This document shows positions 34,968-44,764 of a DNA stretch of 64,000 nucleotides, piece by piece. Each line of letters starts with the position of its first letter. Within the stretch, counting starts at the first letter, position 1. The stretch covers positions 25,791,506 to 25,855,505 of the forward strand of contig CM068379.1 in the NCBI GenBank assembly GCA_034770075.1, read 5' to 3'. The stretch comes from Aralia elata. Its lineage: Eukaryota; Streptophyta; Magnoliopsida; Apiales; Araliaceae. The notes under the pieces are model-generated. The model was not told where the DNA came from. It saw only the letters and a program-made list of their open reading frames with translations, and searched no databases. The position numbers and the translations under genes are program-made.

Positions 34968-35261
34968 CGATAAGGGCATTTGCCCAAGTGTGAACTTGTT
35001 TGGGTTTATCCAATGATAAGGGCATTTGCCCAAGTATGAACGCTTTCAGGTTTGTTCATTGATAAGGGCACTTGCCCAAGCATGAGCCCTTTCGGGTTTA
35101 TTCAATGATTAGGGAATTTTCCCAAATGTGATCCCTTTCAGGTTTATTCAACAATATGGGCATTTTCCCAAGTGTAAACCCTTTCAGGTTTGTTCAATGA
35201 TTAGGGCATTTTCCCCAATGTGATCACTTTCGAGTTTATTTAAGAATTTATACTATAAGGG
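34968..35261. repeat. 46-bp tandem array of double hairpins (first part)
   Basis: The palindromic core GGGCATTTGCCC recurs at exactly 46-bp steps: 34974, 35020, 35066, 35112, 35158 and 35204. Each unit also has a second inverted repeat of the type AACCCTTTCGGGTT. In unit 4 both arms have changed together (GGGAATTTTCCC). The array resumes at 35821-35890 after an inserted segment. It fits the tandem repeats often found between pol and the 3' LTR of Tat elements. Confidence 0.85.
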
Positions 35262-35820
35262 AGGACTTCAAGTCTGCTTAGTATTCTCGGACCTGGGGGT
35301 GATTCCATTCACTTCTTCAACTACTAAGAAGAATAGCTTTTCTTCCCAGATAAGGGCTAACTGAACTCACTTGAAAGTGGGAGATAAAGATGTGAACATG
35401 AAGTGAAGAAGTTCCCCAGACGTGGGTATGGGGCACGAACGAAAGAAGAAAAGAAGGCTTGGCTGACAAGAAAGGAAAGGCTTTACTTATACGGCAGCCT
35501 TCTAGCATCAAGTTCATTCATCTATGCCCTTGGCTTACCTGGCCGATTGGCCTGAAGCTTTCATCTCCTGATGTCAGAAAAGGTGTTCTATCGCATTGAC
35601 TATAAATCCTTGGATTTCTTCATCCTGGCATGGGACACTATACGGATGAAAGACGAATTCACTTATGTCTTTAGCCTATATCTCTCCTATATAATTCTCA
35701 TCTATGTGAATACGAATCCATCTGACAGGAAGGTCTTATCTGATAAAGATCTTGTGAAGACTATTTGTGCCGCTTTCGGGAAAGAAGGCACCTTATATTT
35801 CTCCTTCGTCCTCGAGCTAT
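35262..35820. other. inserted segment, possibly of organelle origin
   Basis: About 560 bp of more balanced base composition splits the 46-bp array between GGG at 35259-35261 and GGG at 35821. It has an 89-codon open frame (35571-35840) with no recognised family. Style (purine-rich runs, AAGAAGAATAGCTTTTCTTC inverted repeat near 35325) resembles plant mitochondrial intergenic DNA. That is a guess from composition only. Confidence 0.3.
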
Positions 35821-35890
35821 GGGCATTTGCCCAAGTGTAAACCCTTTTGGGTCTGTTCAATGGTAAGGGCATTTGCCCAAGTGTGATGGT
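35821..35890. repeat. 46-bp tandem array (second part)
   Basis: Two more GGGCATTTGCCC cores at 35821-35832 and 35867-35878, again 46 bp apart. They are the continuation of the array at 34968-35261. Confidence 0.85.
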
Positions 35891-36099
35891 TTGTTCATCA
35901 ATCATATGTAGAAAATATACACAAAGCTTGTTAAAAGTTTATTATTATATTAATAACTGAGTTACAAAAGACTATCGATTAGAATATGCACAAAAGGAAG
36001 TCTCCTTTTGGGGTCCTGCAAAAAAATGTCATAAAGAATTTGCCAAGTGTGGAGCTATTGGTATTTTTTTCATAGCCAGCTGACATGCCAAGTATTCTT
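35891..36099. other. non-coding stretch
   Basis: AT-rich, no gene seen. Probably the 3' end of the decayed pol region. Confidence 0.35.
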
Positions 36100-37240
36100 A
36101 ACCTGGGTTTCATCTAGTTAGGTTAGTTGGTAAGTTCCAGGCCTAATTAGTTTGTGCACGCGATACAAACCTTCCCATTAGGGCATGAGTTTTCCCGTGT
36201 GTGATGGGTCTAAAGCTTTGGCTTCCCTAAGGACTAGATTTCCCTCCTTAAACACTCAGGGTGTTGTTCATAGTATTGAGCTGCTTTGACTTGGTATTAT
36301 GTTATTTGTGTTAACGCCACTTCTCTCGCTTCATCGAGAAAATCTAAGTTGAGTCAAATTCCCTCAGAATTAACTTGTTTGTCGAAATGATCAATTTTGA
36401 AAGAAATTGACCCATCCTCCATAGGTATAATCGCCTAAGTTCCATACGCCATATTGAAGGATGTTTCTCTAGAGGTAGATTCGGGAGTAATTCTATAAGT
36501 TCATAATACTCGTGGGAGCTCTTCTGCCTATTTTTCCTTAGCATCCCGAAGTCTTTTTTCAATATTTCTGTGTAGGATACAATTAGTAACGTCTACTTAG
36601 CCGTTGGCTTCTGGGTGCCCCACTAAAGACTTCCTGTGTATAATGTTCAACTCTTTTAAATATGCTTCAAATTCTTTTTCAATAAATTAAATAGAGCTAT
36701 CGGATATCAGGATTTCGGATATCTTGAAGCGCATAACGAAATCATTAAAAAAACTTCTTGCAATCCTTTTTTGTGATACACTGAAGGGCCTTAGCCTCAA
36801 CCCATTTAATGATGTAGTTGACTGCTATGATGTAAAACTGGTGGCTTCCTAGGGCCCTCGAGAAAGGATCCATTAAATCAATTTCCCACAACATAATGGA
36901 GATTAGGGATACGATTGAGGATAAAGGTTCAGCTGGCTTCTTGGGGACGCTAGCATAGATTTGACACTGATGGCATTTTGGGACATATAGCCTTGCATCT
37001 TTGTGAATTGTAGGCCAGAAATATCCTTGTCTCAGGATTTTATGTGCTAAAGCCATGGGCCCCAAGTGATGCCCATAAATATCGACATGAACCTCTTCTA
37101 AGAAATAGTTTGCCTTGGACAAGCTAACATATTTGAGCAAAGGTGCCAAAAATACTTTTTGTTATAATGTTCCCTTACTTATGTAGAAATTTGAGGCTTT
37201 AAATTTTACTCTTTGGGCATCTTTAGAGTCTTCGGGTAGA
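36100..37240 (-). pseudogene. decayed Tat-like integrase
   Basis: The best open part (36745-37149) has the zinc region (HHLGPMALAHKILRQGYFWP, CHQCQIY) and the first catalytic region, where WEIDLMDPF matches WGMDIIGPF-type sequence. Downstream, with several stops, SDSSI, then GHPEANG and YRITPESTSRETSFNMAYG correspond to the rest of the core, ending near 36100. It is strongly degraded and truncated at 37240 against Copia LTR sequence. Together with the 46-bp array and the coiled-coil gene at 3290-4470 (opposite strand) it looks like an old member of the Tat group. Confidence 0.8.
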
Positions 37241-38259
37241 ATCCCGTTTTAATAATAGTAATAGTAATAATAATAAGACTCCTCTTATTAATTTATATTT
37301 AATATTTTTAAAATATTAAATAATAAATATTAAGCAATTTAATTTATTCTATTTCCATAGATTAAATTAAATACACTTAACTTATTATTACAATTATGCC
37401 ATTTACTTCTTAAATAAATATTTTTCTTTCGCGGTGTGACCCTTTAGGTTCTCCATATTAAACCGGTTGTGAATAAATCAATTAGGAAAATTCTAATTTT
37501 ATTTAAATAAATAAATTAAACTATTTAATTTATTTAAATAAATAATATTTATTCTACAATAAGGGTAAGCCCCCTTAGCGATCAACGACTTTCCAGATAA
37601 TATAGATTTCAACATTAATCACAAAAGAACCTTTCAGTGCATAGTTACCGTACAATTCAATCCTTCTACCATACAATGTTCCAATTAAATATAAGATATG
37701 GAATTACTGTCAAGTCTTATTTTATTTAATTATATGTATTTCGATTCCCAAATGCACAACTCTAAATAATGCAAATTAGAAACTTCTTTCTAATTTCATT
37801 CTGCCTTGGCCAAGGACTACTAAGTTATCATTTATCGAATCACATAGGACATTCACATCTTTTACTAGACGAGGTAGATTCTTTGTTGATCATTCAGCTA
37901 TCTCCATGTACAACTAATTATACCCAATCATACCCTTTGATATACCCAAAAGGTCTTAAGGGACATGTCAAAGTATAACTCATCATACACAAGATACTAT
38001 GATGATCTCAAGTCCAAGGATCACTTGTACTACTATCACTAGAGGAATTCCTATTGCCAGGCGAGTAAAACTCCATTAGGTATTCCTTAGCAAGCCACGT
38101 TCAGTTAACTTATTCTCTAATAAGCACCTATATACTTGCTTTAGTGTCTCCACACAAATGATTATGAGATCAATCATCCTCTTTTTAAGAGCAAGCAACG
38201 TATGTACTAATCTATCCGGATTCACTAATCCCTGATGAGTAGGTTTTAACCTACGAGTT
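37241..38259 (-). mobile_element. Copia LTR fragment (minus), continuing at 60266
   Basis: 37241-37700 is the reverse complement of about 1346-1800. The rest (to 38259) is the upstream part of the same LTR, not present in the left copy. It has a small inverted repeat GTAGGTTTTAACCTAC at 38239-38254. It belongs to the minus-strand Copia element whose body is at 60266-64000, split by the Athila element; no TSD is visible at 38259/60266. It is truncated at 37240. Confidence 0.75.
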
Positions 38260-39525
38260 TGATACGTCTTTGGCTTAAATCTTTACAGTCTTTAAGTGCT
38301 TTTAGTATCTTTTTATTTGTTTTTGTATTGCTTTTGTAGGTCGAGGCTGGCTGCAGGTTAGAAGAAGAAACAATTAGCTGGGTGCAGGGCAACCTCGCCG
38401 CGCGCGAGAATTCATGGTTTATTTTTCTTGCCGGGGCGAGACCTCACCGGGGCGAGGATTTTTGTGAAGAATTTCTCGCCGGGGCGAGAATGCGGCTAAT
38501 GGAAATTAAAAGACTTTTCAGCAATCAGTTATCTTGGAAAGGTTGAAGCTAACAAGGATTCTATCTACCACTCTGATGAGGAGGCTTATGAGGATATAAA
38601 TAGGAGATAACACATTGGATAAAAGGGACGACACACGGAGATTGAATTTTCAGAGCTGAGCAAGGAGATTGAAGATCAAGTCAAGCATCGTGAGGAATTC
38701 AGATTGGAGGACTAGAGATTACATTGAGTTTTCTTTTAATCTTTTATATCTAATTTGTAATTAATTATGATGGCTTATTTTGGAATTCTAGTTTTTATTG
38801 TCAGTATGAACTAAACTTTTTAGTTAAGGCTACAATTGAACCGGTTATATTTATGAATTAACTATCTATTTGATTTCAGTTATTGAATCAATTTGAGTTG
38901 TCTATCTTATTCTGTGCTTATTGATTAATTGTTTGGCCGACAATTAGCGGAATATCTTAAGTGAATTCGGGAGATGTAATCTAGGGTTAGAATTGGATGA
39001 GATAGCATATATTCTTAATTATTTCCATATGTTGAATAAATAGGATTGTGAAGTGAATAGGGATATCTCTTTGCTGCATGTAACAATTAAAAATTGAAGC
39101 TTAATGAATTTAATCCTTTAGTTTTGCATAGGAATATCACAGAGTTAATTGGATTAGATAGATTTATTTGATCACTTGGAAAATGGCTTATAAATACAAT
39201 TGAATTTCTGTTAACAACTCTATTGAAGTGAATAATTGGAATGCGTAGATAGATTGGTTTATGATATAAATTGGGGATATTGTAGTCTTAATCTCTTTAA
39301 ATCTGAATTTCAACCTTTGTGATAGTTGCTAGTGCTAGTATAATTTAATTATTTTAAATCAATATTCAAAATTGTGACTATTTAATATAATAGTCATAAT
39401 CTAAATTGATAGTTGGAGATATAAAACATAGTAATTCCTGTGGGTTCGACACTCTATCTTATCACTTTATTACTTGTTGACCGTGTATACTTGCATGTAA
39501 TTATTGATTGTGAAATTTGGCAACA
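38260..39525 (+). repeat. Athila 5' LTR (1266 bp)
   Basis: Begins TGATACGTCTTTGG and ends TTTGGCAACA, directly before an Athila-type primer site. U3 has four copies of a CTCGCCGGGGCGAG-type palindrome (38394-38488). The TATA box is GATATAAATAGG near 38594. The latter ~970 bp recurs at 59293-60265 with few differences. Confidence 0.88.
38394..38488. repeat. GC-rich palindrome array in the Athila LTR U3
   Basis: CTCGCCGCGCGCGAG (38394), CTTGCCGGGGCGAG (38427), CTCACCGGGGCGAG (38443) and CTCGCCGGGGCGAG (38475) lie about 105-200 bp upstream of the TATA box. The same palindrome occurs in the unrelated solo LTR at 46112-46222 and after Athila pol at 48224-48385. Confidence 0.8.
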
Positions 39526-39531
39526 AGTTTT

Positions 39532-39549
39532 TGGCGTCGTTGCCGGGGA
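39532..39549 (+). other. Athila primer binding site
   Basis: TGGCGTCGTTGCCGGGGA, six bases after the LTR end, is the well-known Athila/Cyclops-type site (tRNA-Asp class), one base off the common TGGCGCCGTTGCCGGGG. Confidence 0.85.
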
Positions 39550-39653
39550 TTATTTATGTTTATAATTTTCAATATTAGTTTAATTAAGTATGTTCTAATT
39601 AAGCAAACTTATTTTTCTTTTGCTTCTTGTTTTAGGTGTCTTTTGATTCGTTT

Positions 39654-42346
39654 ATGCAAACGCGATCAAAACAACCGGAACTCGTGCAGTGTGAGGATCA
39701 CTTTGAGAAAAAGCTACGTCAGTTGAGAAAAGTTTGTCGGGAAACAATTGAGAAAGAGAAAATGTCTAACGAAGAACAGAAATCATTGAGGGAATATGCT
39801 ATGCCTAAGATAGACGAGATCAATTCAAGCATCACAAGACCAGCTATCACCGCTAATTCCTTTGAGATCAAGCTGGGAACAATTCATATGATTCAGAATG
39901 CGGTACAATTTGGGGGATTAGCTAACGACGATCCGAATGAACACTTAGTTAGCTTTCTAGAGATTTGTGATGCCTTCAAATATCCTAATGTGACAGATGA
40001 TGCAGTGAGATTACGTCTGTTTCTGTTCACACTAAGAGATAAAGCAAAGAGTTGGTTGCATTCACTTTCGCCAGGGTCCATCACAACTTGGGATGATCTA
40101 GCTCTGAAATTTCTAGCAAAATTCTTCCCGGCAGCTAAGTCGGCTAAATTGAGAAACGAGATTTCTACATTCGGGCAACAGCATGGAGAATCACTATACG
40201 AGGCTTGGGAAAGGTTCAAGGAGTTATTGAGAAAATGTCCACATCATGGCCTACCCAAGTGGCTACAAGTTCAGACATTCTACAATGGGTTGAATAGTGA
40301 CACTTGAACAAGCATTGATGCAGCTGCGGGAGGAGCACTTATGGATAAAAGTTTTGAGGAAGCTTTCACTTTATTAGAGACTATGGCTGCAAATAACTAT
40401 CAATGGCCGACTTCCAGAATGAATCAACAAAAGGTAGCTGGAGTATTGGAAGTAGATGCGGTCACGGCACTAACAGCTCAGATGGCAGCCATGTCTAAGA
40501 AGATTGAAGCTTTGTCAGAATCGAAAGTCCAGCAAGTAGCCTATGTGTGTGAGCTATGTGCAGGTGCACATCCGACGGAGTATTGTGCCATTAATCTAGA
40601 ATCGGTACAGTTTTTGGGGAGCTATAACAGACCACAACAGCCATATCAGAATGCTTATAATCCGGGGTGGAAGAATCATCCGGGTTTCTCTTGGAGTAAT
40701 AACACTTAGACTCAAAATCCAGCTCCAAGATCACAGAATCCCCAGGTTTTCAGAACCAAGCTCCACAAAATGTAGAAGGAAAACCGAGTTTAGAAGAATC
40801 GTTGGCAAGATTCATCACATTGTCTAAGAAAAGAATGAATGATCAAGATAAGCTGTTAACTCAAGTAGATTTGAATGTGAAAAGCCAGGCAGTGTCAATT
40901 AGGAACTTGGAAAATCAGCTGGGATAGTTGGCTCACGTCTTGAACAGTCGACCACAAGGAGCACTTCCAAGCGATACAGAGGTTAACCCAAGAACGGATG
41001 GAAAAGAACATTATAAGGTTGTCACCTTAAGGAGTGGAAAAGAGCTTCCTGATACGATAAAAGGGAATTCTAAACCAGGAATAGTTGTGGAGAATGAAGA
41101 TGAGGTAACCCCGATGAAAATTAAGGCGAACGAATCAGAAAAGGTGAAGGATTCAGGGTCGGAGGCAAAGTCAAAAGAACTCAAGCTGGATAGTGTAGTG
41201 CCTCCCGTACCATTCCCTCAAAGATTGCAGAAAGCTAAGTTAGATAAGCAAGTTTCCAGATTCTTAGATGTTTTCAAGAAACTGCACATTAACATACCAT
41301 TTGCAGAAGCCCTGGAACAGATGCCCAGTTATGCGAAATTCATGAAGGAGGTTTTGGCAAAGAAGAGAAAATTGGGCAAATTCGAGACTGTGGCATTAAC
41401 CGAGGAATGCAGTGCAATTTTGCAGAACAAATTGCCACCCAAACTAAATGATCCAGGAAGCTTCAATATTCCATGTGTAATTGGTAACCAGTTCTCTGGA
41501 AGGGCATTGTGTGACTTAGGAGCTAGCATTAATTTAATGCCATTATCAGTTTACACTCAGCTTGGGCTAAAGGCACCAAAACCGACAAACATCAGCTTGC
41601 AGTTGGCAGACAGGTCAGTGACATATCCAAAGGGTATTGTGGAAGATATTCTGGTTAAGGTTGATAAATTCATCATCCTGGCTGACTTCGTCATCTTGGA
41701 TTACGAAGAGGATAAAGAAATCCCCATCATATTAGGTCGTCCATTCTTAGTAACAGGGAGAACATTGATAGATGTACAAAAAGGTGAATTGACAATGAGA
41801 GTTCAAGATCAGGAAGTTACCTTCAACGTGTTTAAATCAATGAAATTCCCTAAGGAAGGCGAGGAATGCCTACGGATAGACTTGCTAGACGAAATCATGA
41901 ATGAACGAACCAATGCAAGTTATTGTGAAGATCCATTAGAAGCTGCCCTGATTGGGATAGACATTTTTGATAATTTTAATGAGTGGGATTATGTCAAGGT
42001 TTTAGACGCGTTACCTATTTCTCAGAAATTCAGCAAGCAATTTGATACACTTGACCGACCAAAAGAAGGAGAAAAGAGGTCCAAACCGTTAGTGGAAGAA
42101 CCACTTATGCTTGAACTCAAACCCCTTCCATCTCACCTAAGGTATGCTTACTTGGGAAACTCTGACACGCTACCCGTAATAGTTTCTGCTCATTTGAATG
42201 AATCTCAAGAAGAAAAACTGTTAAGGGTTTTGCGTGAGTATAAAATAGCAATTGGGTGGACATTAGCAGACATAAAGGGAATCAGTCCGTCGTTTTTCAT
42301 GCACAAAATTCTGCTTGAAGAAAGAGCAAAACCGGTTATTAAGTAA
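39654..42346 (+). pseudogene. Athila gag-protease
   Basis: Gag opens at ATG 39654 (MQTRSKQPE) and has the Athila capsid signature (FGGLANDDPNEHLVSFLEIC, then AKSWLHSLSPGSITTWDDL). TGA at 40305-40307 breaks it just before IDAAAGGALMDK. Further breaks are a TAG at 40707-40709, a frame change near 40742, and a TAG at 40925-40927. A zinc-finger-like CELCAGAHPTEYC is near 40550. The protease has ALCDLGASINLMPLS (about 41510) with the DLGA active site. TAA at 42344-42346 separates it from RT. Several of the stops are one C-to-T or G-to-A change away from the expected codon, as expected for methylated DNA. Confidence 0.92.
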
Positions 42347-43660
42347 CAAAGAAGATTGAATCCGATCATGAAGGACGTAGTGAAGAAGGAAATCATTAAG
42401 TGGTTAGATGCCGGTATTATCTATCCGATTTCAGACAGCTCTTGGGTAAGTCTTATACAGTGTGTACCTAAAAAGGGGGGAATGACAGTGGTTGAGAATG
42501 AAAACAATGAACTCATTCCGACAAGAACAGTTACAGGTTGGCGAGTGTGTATGGATTACCGCAAGTTGAACAAAGCGACGCGCAAGGATCACTTTCCACT
42601 GCCGTTTATTGATCAGATGTTGGATAGGTTGTCCGGTCATCAGTTCTATTGCCTTCTTGACGGATACTCAGGATATAACCAGATAGTAATAGCTCCGAAG
42701 GACCAAGAGAAAACGACTTTTACATGCCCTTATGGGACGTTTGCATTCCGGAGAATGTCTTTCGGGTTATGTAATGCACCGGCTACGTTTCAGCGATGCA
42801 TGATGGCTATCTTCTCGGATATGGTTAAGCATAATTTGGAGGTATTCATGGATGATTTTTCTGTATTCGGTGATAGTTTTGAATTGTGTCTTAGCAATCT
42901 CATCTTAGTGTTGAAGCGCTGTGTGGAGACAAATCTGGTGCTTAACTGGGAAAAATGCCACTTTATGGTACAAGAAGGAATTATTCTGGGGCACAAAGTG
43001 TCCGAAGCAAGCTTATAGGTGGATAGAGCAAAGATCGAAACCATTGAAAAGCTACATCCACCGACATCTGTAAGAGGCATGAAAAGTTTTCTCGGACATG
43101 CAGGATTCTACCGTCGATTCATCAAGGACTTCTCAAAAATTTCAAAACCATTGTGTTCACTCCTTGAGAAAGATGTTCCCTTCAAGATGGATCAATCTTG
43201 CATCGAAGCCTTTGAAGTGCTAAAAAAGAAGTTAGTCACAGCCCCGATCATAGTTGCTCCCGATTGGACTTTACCTTTTGAGTTGATGTGTGACGCAAGT
43301 GATTATGCAGTGGGAGCCTGTGTTGGGTCAGCGAAGGGATAAGATTTTTCACACCATTTATTACTCAAGTAAGACACTCACTGATGCACAATTGAATTAC
43401 ACCACTACAGAAAAAGAGTTACTTGCAGTAGTATTTGCCTTTGATAAATTTTGAGCATATTTGATTGGAACCAAGGTGATAGTCTACACTGATCATTCAG
43501 CCATCAAATACTTGATTGCAAAGAAGGATGCCAAACCAAGGTTGATTCGATGGGTCCTCCTGTTGCAAGAATTTGATTTAGAAATTCGAGATAGGAAAGG
43601 TACGGAGAATCAGGTGGCTGATCATCTTTCAAGGCTAGAGGATGCCAACATTCATAAAAA
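42347..43660 (+). pseudogene. Athila reverse transcriptase and RNase H
   Basis: RT has CMDYRKLNKATRKDHFPLPF, LDGYSGYNQI, MSFGLCNAPATFQRCM and the active site FMDDFSVFG (about 42848). TAG at 43016-43018 breaks it. RNase H starts LMCDASDYAVGA; the frame is lost near 43325. TGA at 43452-43454 stands where CGA (Arg) is expected. It continues [24 protein letters not shown] and ends [12 protein letters not shown] (43640). It is inactive. Confidence 0.93.
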
Positions 43661-44764
43661 GGATGATGTGGTAATTAATGAGTCATTTCCGGATGAGCAT
43701 CTATTTCGTATCAACACCAAAGTCCCTTGGTATGCTGATTACGTGAACTACCTAGTCAGTAACATACTTCCGCAAGATTTCAATTCTCAACAAAGAAAGA
43801 AATTTCTCCATGATATCAAGCAGTACCTCTGGGATGAACCATTTCTTTTCAAAACTTGTGCGGATCAAATGATAAGACGTTGTGTGCCACAGGAAGAAAT
43901 GGAGAGCATATTGACTCGATGCCACTCGTTAGAGTATGGAGGACATTATGGGGCAGAAAGAACTGCAGCAAAAGTGCTACAATCAGGGTTTTTCTGGCCT
44001 TCGTTGTTCAAAGATGCTCACCTTTTTGTTCTAAAGTGCGATAGATGTCAAAGGGTTGGCAACATTTCGAAACGGTATGAAATGCCTCTCAACACTATCC
44101 TTGAAGTGGAACTCTTCGACGTATGGGGTATTAACTTTATGGGGCCATTTCCGTCGTCATTCAATAATCAATACATACTTTTGGTTGTGGATTATGTATC
44201 AAAATGGGTTGAAGCAACTGCATTACCCACAAATGATGCCAAAGTGGTTCTAAGGTTCTTGCAAAAAACTATTTTTACTCGATTCGGTACACCAAGAGCC
44301 ACAATCAGTGATGAAGGTACCTATTTTTGCAATAAACAATTCACTAAGTTGTTAGCTAAATATGGAGTCAAACACAGGATTGCTACGGCTTATTATCCCC
44401 AAACGAATGGTCCAGCGGAGGTGTCGAATTGTGAAGTTAAGCAAATTCTAGAGAAAGTGGTGAACCCATCTCGTAAGGATTGGGCAATGAAATTAGACGA
44501 TGCTTTATGGGCGTATCGCACGGCCTATAAGAATCCCATTGGAATGTCACCATATCGCATGGTTTACGGAAAAGCGTGTCATTTACCGGTCAAACTTGAA
44601 CACAATGCATATTGGGCAATTCAGAAATTGAACTTTGATCTCCAAGCATCTAGCGAGAAAAGATTGCTTCAATTGAATGAGATGGAGGAATTTCGTCACC
44701 AAGCCTATGAAAACGCTAAGCTATATAAAGAAAAAGTCAAGAGGTGGCATGACAAACGGATAGT
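43661..44764 (+). pseudogene. Athila integrase, N-terminal and core part
   Basis: The zinc region has [20 protein letters not shown] and CDRCQRVGN. The core has [10 protein letters not shown] (about 44122), where the first catalytic Asp is Asn (usual WGIDFMGPF), SDEGTYFCN (about 44310) and [10 protein letters not shown] (about 44417). It is open to the insertion point at 44764. The Asp-to-Asn change alone would abolish strand transfer. The C-terminus is beyond the solo LTR at 47641-47905. Confidence 0.93.
44760..44764. repeat. target-site duplication ATAGT (left copy)
   Basis: ATAGT before the TGTGACACCC end; the same bases follow at 47639-47643. Confidence 0.93.

Noticed and set aside
38255..38259. 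A TSD for the Athila element
   Set aside because: GAGTT before 38260 does not match ATCCC after 60265. The 3' LTR is rearranged, so no duplication is claimed.
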